DNA of 46,246 bases from an uncultured Prevotella sp. Its GTDB lineage: Bacteria; Bacteroidota; Bacteroidia; Bacteroidales; Bacteroidaceae. Shown here one piece after another: positions 17,584 to 25,121 of this stretch (the stretch's first letter is position 1; each line of letters opens with the position of its first letter). The notes under the pieces are model-generated. The model ran no database searches. It was not told the origin of the DNA and worked only from the letters and a program-made list of their open reading frames with translations. Position numbers and translations under genes: made by a program. Where the stretch lies: NCBI GenBank assembly GCA_934196725.1, contig CAKPWR010000015.1, forward strand, positions 1 to 46,246. The letters run 5' to 3'.

Positions 17584-18459
17584 ATGAAGAAATTAATCTG
17601 CATTTTATTCGCAGCCATGAGCCTGATGCCAGTGGCTGCCAAGAAACAGCCAGCCGTGGTGATACTCACCGCTGGCCAGTCGAACACCGATGGACGAGTG
17701 ATGAATACCGAACTTCCTGCCGAAATCCAGAAGCAGAAATACAAATACTGCCAGTGGAGTTTTGGTTCCAGCAGCCTCTCGGGCGAAGGCAAGTTCGAGA
17801 CCTTCTGGCCTCGCATCAACAACAAGAACAAGTCAGGTCGCTGGGCATACGATGCCATCGTATATTGGAACGTAGAGAAGAAACTGAAGAAGAATTTCTA
17901 CGTCATCAAGGAGAGTCTGGGCGGCACCGCCATCGACACCCTCTGCCGCAGCACCAGCAATCAATACTGGAATGCTTCGCCTGAATATCTCGCCAAGAAC
18001 GTGGCTTCCGACAAGGGCGGCAAGAGCCTGCTCAAGGCTTTCACCGAGAATATCAGTGCCTGCATCGACAACCAGCTGAGCCATCTGCCAGAAGGATATG
18101 ACATCAAATTCATGCTCTGGCACCAGGGAGAAAGCGACCGTCATCAGGCAAAGAATTATTACAAGAACCTGAAGCAGATGATTACCTACATCCGCACTTA
18201 TCTGGTAGATAAAACCGGAAATAAGAAGTATGCTAACCTGCCTATCATCATCGGCGGCATCTCGCACAAGAGCAAGCAGTGGAGCCAAGGCGTAGAAGAT
18301 GCGCAGCACCGACTCGCCCAGGAAGACAAGAACATCTATGTGGTAGATGTGCCGAACGCCAGTCTGCGCAGCGATGTTCTCCATTTCGATGCCGAGGGCG
18401 CTCAGGAGTTGGGCAACAAGATGTTCAAGCTCATCGAAAAGAAGAAGCTTTTAAAGTAA
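17584..18459 (+). CDS. SGNH-type carbohydrate esterase (SASA / CE6-like)
   Basis: A 291-residue secreted protein with a signal peptide (cleavage near VAA-K). It has the SASA-type acetylesterase layout: nucleophile Ser33 in LTAGQSNTDGR, WHQGESD near the middle, and a C-terminal Asp264-x-x-His267 (SDVLHFDAEG). The family includes sialate O-acetylesterases and CE6 acetylxylan esterases; in a pectin locus a deacetylase for galacturonan or RG-I side groups is more likely. Its promoter follows the SusCD terminator, and its stop codon lies inside the first copy of a 29-bp tandem repeat that leads into the next gene. Confidence 0.85.
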   Translation: MKKLICILFAAMSLMPVAAKKQPAVVILTAGQSNTDGRVMNTELPAEIQKQKYKYCQWSFGSSSLSGEGKFETFWPRINNKNKSGRWAYDAIVYWNVEKKLKKNFYVIKESLGGTAIDTLCRSTSNQYWNASPEYLAKNVASDKGGKSLLKAFTENISACIDNQLSHLPEGYDIKFMLWHQGESDRHQAKNYYKNLKQMITYIRTYLVDKTGNKKYANLPIIIGGISHKSKQWSQGVEDAQHRLAQEDKNIYVVDVPNASLRSDVLHFDAEGAQELGNKMFKLIEKKKLLK

Positions 18460-18539
18460 AGACATGAGAGCAATAGGTTACAAAGTAAAGCTATGAAAGC
18501 AGTAGGTTACAAAGTAAAGCTATGAAAGCAGTAGGTTAC
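18453..18539 (+). repeat. three tandem 29-bp copies spanning a gene junction
   Basis: Units at 18453-18481, 18482-18510 and 18511-18539; the last two are identical and the first differs at four positions. Each unit holds AAAGTAAAG followed by an ATG and the next codons, so the junction between the esterase stop and the deacetylase start exists three times. Confidence 0.95.
18464..18525 (+). other. two 10-codon mini-ORFs in the leader of the deacetylase gene
   Basis: ATG at 18464 opens MRAIGYKVKL with stop at 18494-18496. ATG at 18493 opens MKAVGYKVKL with stop at 18523-18525. Each stop overlaps the next ATG as ATGA, the second one at the deacetylase start (18522). They arise from the 29-bp triplication. 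Whether they are translated is unknown. Confidence 0.6.
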
Positions 18540-19469
18540 ATTATATTTTCACTTTTGAGCATGGTGCCTTCGGGCATTCATGCTCAAAGTATTTCCATCG
18601 CCAAGTATGCCGGCAACAGGCAGGCGGCACTCTCCTTCACCTTCGATGACGGCTTGAAGGAACAATACTCCATCCTCTTCCCGAAGATGAAAGAACTGGG
18701 CATCAAGGGCACTTTCTGCCTCATCGGTTCACGCATGAACCAGCAGCCCAAGAACCCAGAAAAGCAAACCTTCTCGTGGAAACAGGCAAGGGAAATGGCA
18801 CAGGACGGGCAGGAAATGACGAGTCATGGCTACGGCCACAAGAACGTATCAAAACTGACCCAGGATGAGCTGCGCTACGAGGTTCAGCACAACGATACCC
18901 TCATCTACCAGCACACCGGCGTCTTCCCCCGCACCTATTTCTATCCTGGCAACAGGAAGAGCGACGAGGCGGTGGCATTCTGCAGCAAAGACCGTGTGGG
19001 CACGCGCACCTATCAGGTAAGTCTTGGCAGCAAGCGCACCCAGGAATGGTTTGAGAATTACCTGCAAGGAGTAATTGACAAAGGTGAATGGGCAGTAACG
19101 ATGACCCACGGCATCCGCATGGGATACGACAGTTTCGGCGACGAGACCCGCCTATGGAAGATGTTTGATTACGCCCTGGAGCAAGCCCGAAGCGGGAAGC
19201 TCTGGATTGCTACCTTCCATGATGTAGCGGCATACCAGCAGGAGCGTGACAACACCACCCTGAAGGTAAAAACCAAGAAGAACCAAGTGGTGGTTACACC
19301 GAAGATGAAACTCAGCAAAACCATCTTCCAGATGCCGCTCACCCTGGTTATGGATTTCCAACCCGTCAAGGCGATGCAAGCCGGAAGTGAGATTCCTGTA
19401 AAATATGAAAACGGAAAATATCTGATTCAGATAGAACCATCAAAAGGAAAGGTGATCATCAGCCGATGA
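18522..19469 (+). CDS. NodB-type polysaccharide deacetylase (CE4-like), secreted
   Basis: A 315-residue protein. Met at 18522 gives a signal peptide (AVGYIIFSLLSMVPSGIHAQ). NodB motifs are visible: TFDDG (motif 1, catalytic Asp and metal Asp), SHGYGH (motif 2, the two metal His), YFYPGNR (motif 3) and a C-terminal MTHGIRMG (motif 4). A ~75-residue beta-rich tail follows the NodB domain. CE4 enzymes remove N- or O-acetyl groups; within this locus O-deacetylation of pectic sugars is the likely job, which would be unusual for the family. Co-transcribed with the SASA esterase; the start region is triplicated (29-bp repeats). It ends inside a terminator shared with the convergent GH28. Confidence 0.85.
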   Translation: MKAVGYIIFSLLSMVPSGIHAQSISIAKYAGNRQAALSFTFDDGLKEQYSILFPKMKELGIKGTFCLIGSRMNQQPKNPEKQTFSWKQAREMAQDGQEMTSHGYGHKNVSKLTQDELRYEVQHNDTLIYQHTGVFPRTYFYPGNRKSDEAVAFCSKDRVGTRTYQVSLGSKRTQEWFENYLQGVIDKGEWAVTMTHGIRMGYDSFGDETRLWKMFDYALEQARSGKLWIATFHDVAAYQQERDNTTLKVKTKKNQVVVTPKMKLSKTIFQMPLTLVMDFQPVKAMQAGSEIPVKYENGKYLIQIEPSKGKVIISR

Positions 19470-19486
19470 CCACCTTTCCTTTTTTA
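19442..19486. terminator. bidirectional terminator overlapping the deacetylase stop
   Basis: AAAAGGAAAGGTG (19442-19454) pairs with CACCTTTCCTTTT (19471-19483), then a T-run. The deacetylase stop codon (19467-19469) is inside the hairpin. It serves both convergent genes. Confidence 0.85.
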
Positions 19487-19492
19487 TTTCCT

Positions 19493-20944
19493 TTATTTCT
19501 TCTTCACTATCAGCCTAGCCCCCTTCTGCAAATCGGCCTTCAGATTCGTGATGCTTTCGTTCTTTACATCTACCAGCATCGCTGCAGGGCGATACTCCGG
19601 CTTCATGGTGCGGAAGGTTACATTGTTCACCTCCAAGCCATCCACGTGGCGGGCAAAGAGACCGTAGGCTGGGGTCTCCTTGGCAAACTTAGCCTCAGGA
19701 TAATTCTTGCCCTGTTCACGATACTCACGCTTGGCAAGCTCTGCTCTGCCTCCGCCACGGAACTGCAACTGAATATTGCTCAGGGTGATGTTGCGGAGCG
19801 GCTCTCCAGGCATACCCGTAACAATGATGCCAGCCAGCGAATCCACATCGTTTGCCACCATGTTGGAAATCATGATGTCGCGACCCGTAGATACTGTGGT
19901 GCGCTCCTTAGGACCACGATTGCGGCAACCCGTGGTGATATAGATAGGATAATGATGCACATGGTTCATCGTGATGTTGCTCACGGTGATGTTCTCCATG
20001 ATACCCTGATCCACCTCCTCGAAAGCCAGACCGCTGCTATACATGAAGGTGCAGTTGCTCAGAGAAATGTTCTTGTATCCGCCATTCGATTCCGTGCCCA
20101 GCTTGAATCGGCCGCATACCCAGCTCACAGGCTCCGGAATATAACTGCCATCAAGCAGAGAACCCAGTTTGTAACCCGTAATCACGCAGTTGGTAATGGC
20201 GATATGCTCGGTAATCACCGGCTTCTTCAAGGCGTATGAACTCTTCAGCACCAAGGCATCATCGCGAGGCGTATTAATCTTGCAGTTGGATACGGAGAGA
20301 TACTTGCAGCAGTCGATATCAAAACCGTCACGATTGGTATCGATGGTTACATTATCCACGGTGCCCAGTTCGCAACCCGTCAGAATGATGGCGAAATGGC
20401 CGCCACGATAGATGGTGACATCACGAATAAGGATATTGCGGCAGAGCTTGAAGGCTATCGCCTTATCACCCGTACCGATATTGCCGCCGTTCACCACGCC
20501 ACCCTTCTCGGTATCCTTCTTGGTCAAACCCTGACCGTCAATCATTCCACGACCGGTGACGGAAACATGTTCCTGCCCGATGGCGTAGATAAGACTATTC
20601 TTGAAATACGTATGGCCGCCATCCTGGTAAGCCGGACCTTCCCACGACTCAGCCTCATCGTATGCCTTCATCGAGGCAGGAGCCGCCAGAATCTTGGCAC
20701 CAGCCGAAAGATGCAACTCCACATAGCTCTTCATGCGGATGCTGCCGCAGAGATAAGTACCCGCAGGCACCACCACCCTGCCGCCACCATGCGCCACACA
20801 ACTGTCTATGGCTGCATTGATGGCTTGGTGGTCGAGCGTCTTGCCATCGCCCTTGGCTCCATAGTCTCTTACATTGTAATCTGCTGATGAGGCGTGGGCC
20901 ATCAGTCCCACCATCATCAGGAACATCATGATAATTTTCTTCAT
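19493..20944 (-). CDS. GH28 family enzyme 1 (polygalacturonase / rhamnogalacturonan hydrolase)
   Basis: A 483-residue beta-helix protein with a signal peptide (MKKIIMMFLMMVGLMAHASS). Like many pectinases it starts with YNVRDYGAKGDGKT. GH28 motifs: NRDGFDID (canonical NTDG-D) and PRDDALVLKS (DD pair). The canonical GHG motif is replaced by CGRFKLGTES, so the usual His is absent, a pattern that fits a rhamnogalacturonan-type rather than classic polygalacturonan-type GH28. It would hydrolyse galacturonic-acid linkages of pectic oligosaccharides in the periplasm. It is the only PUL enzyme on the minus strand and has its own promoter beside a 20-bp perfect inverted repeat. Confidence 0.9.
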   Translation of the reverse strand: MKKIIMMFLMMVGLMAHASSADYNVRDYGAKGDGKTLDHQAINAAIDSCVAHGGGRVVVPAGTYLCGSIRMKSYVELHLSAGAKILAAPASMKAYDEAESWEGPAYQDGGHTYFKNSLIYAIGQEHVSVTGRGMIDGQGLTKKDTEKGGVVNGGNIGTGDKAIAFKLCRNILIRDVTIYRGGHFAIILTGCELGTVDNVTIDTNRDGFDIDCCKYLSVSNCKINTPRDDALVLKSSYALKKPVITEHIAITNCVITGYKLGSLLDGSYIPEPVSWVCGRFKLGTESNGGYKNISLSNCTFMYSSGLAFEEVDQGIMENITVSNITMNHVHHYPIYITTGCRNRGPKERTTVSTGRDIMISNMVANDVDSLAGIIVTGMPGEPLRNITLSNIQLQFRGGGRAELAKREYREQGKNYPEAKFAKETPAYGLFARHVDGLEVNNVTFRTMKPEYRPAAMLVDVKNESITNLKADLQKGARLIVKKK

Positions 20945-20976
20945 TGCTATTCTTGGTTATTATTTGTTTTCGTCTG

Positions 20977-20984
20977 CAAAATTA
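20977..20984 (-). promoter_or_regulatory. -7 box of the minus-strand GH28 gene
   Basis: Reads TAATTTTG on the minus strand, followed by CAGACG, about 33 bases ahead of the start codon. The region where a -33 element would sit is taken up by the inverted repeat at 20992-21039. Confidence 0.55.
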
Positions 20985-20991
20985 ATAAAAA

Positions 20992-21039
20992 AACGGAATG
21001 AATAAGATTGGTTTTTGTCCCAATCTTATTCATTCCGTT
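20992..21039. promoter_or_regulatory. 20-bp perfect inverted repeat, candidate operator
   Basis: Bases 20992-21011 are the exact inverse complement of 21020-21039, with an 8-nt loop. It lies 7 bp upstream of the GH28 -7 box, between two divergent genes, where no terminator is needed, so a protein-binding operator is favoured. A short T-run on its minus-strand side leaves a terminator-like role possible. The rest of 20945-21273 holds the two promoters and AT-rich sequence in which I see no gene. Confidence 0.6.
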
Positions 21040-21218
21040 CAAAAATAGAGTTTTTACTTATCTATCCCCCCTTACAGACTTGTTTTATTGTTCTCTTCTT
21101 AAAGTTATCGTACTTTCATATTTGGCGATTCCATGACTTTTTGGCAAAACACCTAGCATATTTGTGCGATTTTACATTTTTAAGGACCATAAGACAGATG
21201 TAATTGAGTATTTTTCAC

Positions 21219-21226
21219 TATCTTTG
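21219..21226 (+). promoter_or_regulatory. -7 box of the GH106-GH105-GH28 operon
   Basis: TATCTTTG followed by CAAACAAAG, about 48 bases before the GH106 start. No clear -33 TTTG is present. A weak match (10 of 17) to the TTTCCATCA-N4-GCAC element lies at the same 48-base offset (21171). Confidence 0.5.
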
Positions 21227-21273
21227 CAAACAAAGAATAAACAATTAGAAACAACTTAATAAAACCCAACATA

Positions 21274-23850
21274 ATGAACAATAAAAGAAATCATAAATTC
21301 ATAGGATTATCCTTTGCCATGGCTTTGATGTCCTCACTCAACTGCCAGGCTCAGTTGCTCCCTACCCCAACTCAGGAAACCAAACCGGGCGTAAGATGGT
21401 GGTGGATGGGATCTGCCGTAGATAAGGAAAATCTAAAGTGGAACCTTGACGAATACGCCAAGGCGGGCATCGGTGCCGTGGAAATCACACCGCTCTATGG
21501 TGTGCAGGGCAACGACAAGAACGATATCCCTTACCTCTCGCCTAAATGGATGGACATGCTCAAGTTCGTGGAGAAGGAAAACAAGCAGGTGGGCATCGAG
21601 ACGGATATGGCTACCGGAACAGGTTGGCCTTTCGGAGGTCCTTGGGTGCCTATCAGCGAGGCAGCATGCAAGGCGGTGTTCGTGGATACCATCGTGGATG
21701 TAAAGCAGAAACTGATGGAGATTGAATTCAACGTGCCACAGAAAGAACGTGCCTTCGCCAAGCTGAAAGTCATCAAGGCGTTCCCTGTAGAGGGAGAAAA
21801 GAACAAGAAGCGCGTCATCGCTCTCTATGAAAGCCGCACCCGACAGAAGGTGAAGCGTGCGGCTCCGGGCGGAGAGGGATACGTTATTGACCACTTCGAC
21901 TCTACTGCCGTGGCCAATTATCTGCACCACATCGACAGCGCCTTCGTGGCATCGAAGACTCCATATCCGCATACCTTCTTCAACGACAGCTACGAGGTGT
22001 ATGGCGCCAACTGGACACCTAACCTCCTGACGGAATTCGAGAAATTTCATGGATATAAACTGCAGGATAAGTTCCCAGAGTTCCTGGATGGCGATGCTGT
22101 GGTGTTAAGCGACTACCGTGAGACCCTGGGCGACATGCTGCTCCATAACTTCACGGAGCAGTGGACCAAATGGGCTAACAAGCGTGGTGCCATCACCCGC
22201 AACCAGGCACACGGTTCACCAGCCAACCTCATCGACTGTTATGCAGCCGTTGATATCCCGGAGATTGAAGGCTTCGGACTGACCGACTTCGGCATCAAGG
22301 GCCTGCGCAAGGATCCGGGCAAGACCCGTCCTAACTTCAGCGACCTGAGTATGCTGAAATATGCTCCATCGGCTGCGCACATCACCGGAAAGAAATATAC
22401 ATCCAGCGAAACCTTCACCTGGCTCACCGAGCACTTCCGCACATCCCTGAGCCAGATGAAACCGGATATGGACCTGATGTTCTGCGCCGGCGTAAACCAC
22501 ATGTTCTTCCATGGCACAGCCTATTCGCCAAAGAACGATCCATGGCCAGGCTGGAAGTTCTATGCTTCGGTGGATATGAGTCCTACCAACAGCATCTGGC
22601 GCGACGCTCCGGAACTGATGAAGTACATCACCAACTGCCAGACCTATCTGCAGTGGGGACAGCCAGACAATGATTTTCTGGTTTATCTGCCGGTAAGAGA
22701 TATGTGGCGCAAGGATACCAAGAACTGGCTGATGCAATTCGACATCCACAGCATGGCGAAGAAGGCACCGGAGTTTATCAAGGTGATTCTCGACATCGAC
22801 AAAGCAGGATTCGACTGCGACTACATCAGCGACAAGTATCTCCGCACGTGTACCTTTAAGAACGGTATGATTGAAACGGCTGCCGGAACCCGATATAAGG
22901 GCATCATCATTCCTGGCAACAACATCATGCCAAGCGATGTGATTGAGCACATCTCAGAATTGAAATCACAAGGCGCCAAGATTATCAAGGGCGATAACAT
23001 CAAGGCGATGGAACAGGCAGCAAAACCGGAACTGATGAGAAAGAACCTGGGCTTGAAGATGATTCGCCGTGCCAACAGCATCGGCCATCATTACTTCATC
23101 GCCAACCTCACCGGCAAGGACATCGCCTCTAGCGTGGCTTTGGCTGTAAACGAGAAAAACGGTCTCTGGTATAACCCTATGACGGGCAAATATCACAAGG
23201 CTGCTATCAGCGATAAGGGCATCGAAATAAACCTTAAGAGTGGCGAAAGCCGCATCCTCATCACCTCGGATAAGCCTGTAAGCGAATGGAAACTCGGTTC
23301 CAAGGTGAAGGTGAGCGAAAAAGAGAAGTTTGCGGCTGCGGATAGCAAGACCATCGACCTGACTGCCAATACCTGGAAGCTGTCGTTCACCGAAGATGCT
23401 CCAAAGGTGGGCGAAACCTTCAACCTGAAGGGTGTGAAGTCTTGGGAAGGTCTCAGCGACAAGGCGAAGGTGATGATGGGAACAGGTGTTTACGAAACTA
23501 CCATCAAGCTTTCAAAGGATGATGCAAAAAAGCAGTGGGCTATCAACCTGGGGGATGTTCGTGAAAGTGCCCGCGTCTATATTAATAATAAATATGTAGG
23601 TTGCGCCTGGGCTGTACCATATATCCTCAACTGCAAGGATGCCCTCAACAAGGGCAAGAACATCGTCCGCATCGAGGTAACCAACCTGCCTGCCAACCGC
23701 ATCGCAGAAATGGACCGTCAGGGCGTAAAATGGCGCAAGATGAAGGAAATCAATGTGGTGGACATCAATTACAAGAAGACCACCTACGAGAACTGGACTC
23801 CTGTGCCAAGCGGACTCAACAGCACCGTGAAACTCGTGGAAATCAAGTAA
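21274..23850 (+). CDS. GH106 alpha-L-rhamnosidase
   Basis: An 858-residue protein with a signal peptide ending near CQAQ. It has the GH106 start KPGVRWWWMGSAVDKENL and IGAVEITPLYGVQG, then ETDMATGTGWPFGGPWV, followed by the long (beta/alpha) and beta-sandwich regions. The C-terminal ~130 residues (VYETTIKLS, INLGDVRESARVYIN) form the galactose-binding-like domain typical of the family. GH106 enzymes release alpha-L-rhamnose from pectic side chains or from the end of RG-I oligosaccharides. It is shorter than the largest GH106 members but complete at both ends. First gene of a three-gene plus-strand operon; GH105 starts 26 bp downstream. Confidence 0.92.
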   Translation: MNNKRNHKFIGLSFAMALMSSLNCQAQLLPTPTQETKPGVRWWWMGSAVDKENLKWNLDEYAKAGIGAVEITPLYGVQGNDKNDIPYLSPKWMDMLKFVEKENKQVGIETDMATGTGWPFGGPWVPISEAACKAVFVDTIVDVKQKLMEIEFNVPQKERAFAKLKVIKAFPVEGEKNKKRVIALYESRTRQKVKRAAPGGEGYVIDHFDSTAVANYLHHIDSAFVASKTPYPHTFFNDSYEVYGANWTPNLLTEFEKFHGYKLQDKFPEFLDGDAVVLSDYRETLGDMLLHNFTEQWTKWANKRGAITRNQAHGSPANLIDCYAAVDIPEIEGFGLTDFGIKGLRKDPGKTRPNFSDLSMLKYAPSAAHITGKKYTSSETFTWLTEHFRTSLSQMKPDMDLMFCAGVNHMFFHGTAYSPKNDPWPGWKFYASVDMSPTNSIWRDAPELMKYITNCQTYLQWGQPDNDFLVYLPVRDMWRKDTKNWLMQFDIHSMAKKAPEFIKVILDIDKAGFDCDYISDKYLRTCTFKNGMIETAAGTRYKGIIIPGNNIMPSDVIEHISELKSQGAKIIKGDNIKAMEQAAKPELMRKNLGLKMIRRANSIGHHYFIANLTGKDIASSVALAVNEKNGLWYNPMTGKYHKAAISDKGIEINLKSGESRILITSDKPVSEWKLGSKVKVSEKEKFAAADSKTIDLTANTWKLSFTEDAPKVGETFNLKGVKSWEGLSDKAKVMMGTGVYETTIKLSKDDAKKQWAINLGDVRESARVYINNKYVGCAWAVPYILNCKDALNKGKNIVRIEVTNLPANRIAEMDRQGVKWRKMKEINVVDINYKKTTYENWTPVPSGLNSTVKLVEIK

Positions 23851-23876
23851 ATATCATAACATTAATAACAAGACAA

Positions 23877-25004
23877 ATGAAGAAACTGATCTTATCATCG
23901 ATCTGCATGCTCATGGGATTGACCTCAATGTCTGCCCAGACCGCATTGCAAAATGAAATTCTGGAGGTAGCCCATCGCACCAACAACTACTTCATGACAA
24001 AGTACAGCGACCCTACTATCGACACATTCGTGAAGAAAAAACGCACCAGCAACCTCTGGACCCGTGCCGTATATTACGAGGGATTGATGGCGCTTTACGA
24101 GATTGACCCTCAGCAGCGTTATCTCGACTACACCGACAAATGGGCGGATTACCACAAGTGGACAGCCCGTGGTAGCGTGAACGATACCGATGCCGACAAC
24201 CAGTGCTGCCAGCAAACTTACATGGACCGCTACGTTCAGACAGGCGGCAAAAAGGATTTGAGCAAGGTAAAGGAGAACCTGGACCATCAGATGAGCACCA
24301 AACGTGTGAACTACTGGACTTGGATTGACGCTATCCAGATGGCGATGCCTGCCTACGCCAAGTATGCCAAGATTACCGGCGAGCGCAAGTATCTGGATTA
24401 TGCGATGAATTCCTATAAATGGAGCCGTGATACCCTGGCTAACGGACTCTTCAACAAGAAAGAGGGTCTCTGGTGGAGAGACAAGGATTACGTGCCACCT
24501 TATAAGGAGAAGGATGGCAGCAACTGCTACTGGAGCCGTGGTAACGGTTGGGTATATGCAGCCCTGGTCCGCGTGATGGAGACTCTGCCAAAGACAGACA
24601 AGTACTATCAGTATCTGAAGAAAGACTTCATCTTGATGAGTAAGGCTATCCTGAAATGCCAGCGCGAAGATGGCTACTGGAACGTGAGCCTTGTTTGCCC
24701 AGCCAACTATGGCGGTCCTGAAATGACGGGTACAGGTCTCTTCCTCTATGGCATAGCATGGGGTGTTCAGCAGGGCATTCTTCCTAGAGCCACCTATCAG
24801 AAGGCAATGGACAAGGCATGGAAGGCGCTTGCCGCATCAGTTCATGAGGATGGCTTCATCGGCTACAACCAGGGCACCGGAAAGGAGCCATCAGCTGGCC
24901 AGCCTGTCACCTTCACCTCCGTTCCTGATTTCGAGGACTACGGCACAGGCTGCCTCCTGCTCGGCGCAGCCGAATACTACAAGCTTTTAAAGGTAAAAAA
25001 GTAA
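23877..25004 (+). CDS. GH105 unsaturated rhamnogalacturonyl hydrolase
   Basis: A 375-residue (alpha/alpha)6-barrel protein. Met at 23877 gives a signal peptide (MKKLILSSICMLMGLTSMSAQ); the longer open frame upstream overlaps GH106. Family motifs include LWTRAVYYEGLMALYEID, NYWTWIDAIQMAMP (the catalytic Asp in WID) and YWSRGNGWVYAALVRV. GH105 enzymes remove the 4,5-unsaturated galacturonic acid left at the non-reducing end by PL9-type lyases, by hydration of the double bond, so this enzyme finishes what the two PL9 lyases start. Alternation with GH106 rhamnosidase would dismantle RG-I oligosaccharides stepwise. Confidence 0.95.
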   Translation: MKKLILSSICMLMGLTSMSAQTALQNEILEVAHRTNNYFMTKYSDPTIDTFVKKKRTSNLWTRAVYYEGLMALYEIDPQQRYLDYTDKWADYHKWTARGSVNDTDADNQCCQQTYMDRYVQTGGKKDLSKVKENLDHQMSTKRVNYWTWIDAIQMAMPAYAKYAKITGERKYLDYAMNSYKWSRDTLANGLFNKKEGLWWRDKDYVPPYKEKDGSNCYWSRGNGWVYAALVRVMETLPKTDKYYQYLKKDFILMSKAILKCQREDGYWNVSLVCPANYGGPEMTGTGLFLYGIAWGVQQGILPRATYQKAMDKAWKALAASVHEDGFIGYNQGTGKEPSAGQPVTFTSVPDFEDYGTGCLLLGAAEYYKLLKVKK

Positions 25005-25010
25005 AAGGGT

Positions 25011-25041
25011 AAAAAGGCAAAAAGGCAAAAAGGCAAAAAGC
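25011..25041 (+). repeat. 8-bp tandem repeat AAAAAGGC
   Basis: Three full copies and one degenerate copy between GH105 and the second GH28. It is purine-rich, with no obvious role; slippage-prone. Confidence 0.6.
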
Positions 25042-25121
25042 AAAAAAGCCCCCTTTGCGCCCCCATTCCCAGCGATTCCATCGCTGGTCCCCCAGTCTTA
25101 ATAAAAAGAAAAAAGAAAAAA

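Noticed and set aside
18464..18525. Mini-ORFs as a separate peptide-coding gene
   Set aside because: They are by-products of the 29-bp triplication and copy the first codons of the deacetylase; kept only as possible leader ORFs.
21171..21187. Third copy of the TTTCCATCA-N4-GCAC element before GH106
   Set aside because: Only 10 of 17 positions match even though the 48-base offset is right; chance is likely in AT-rich DNA, so it is not counted as a site.
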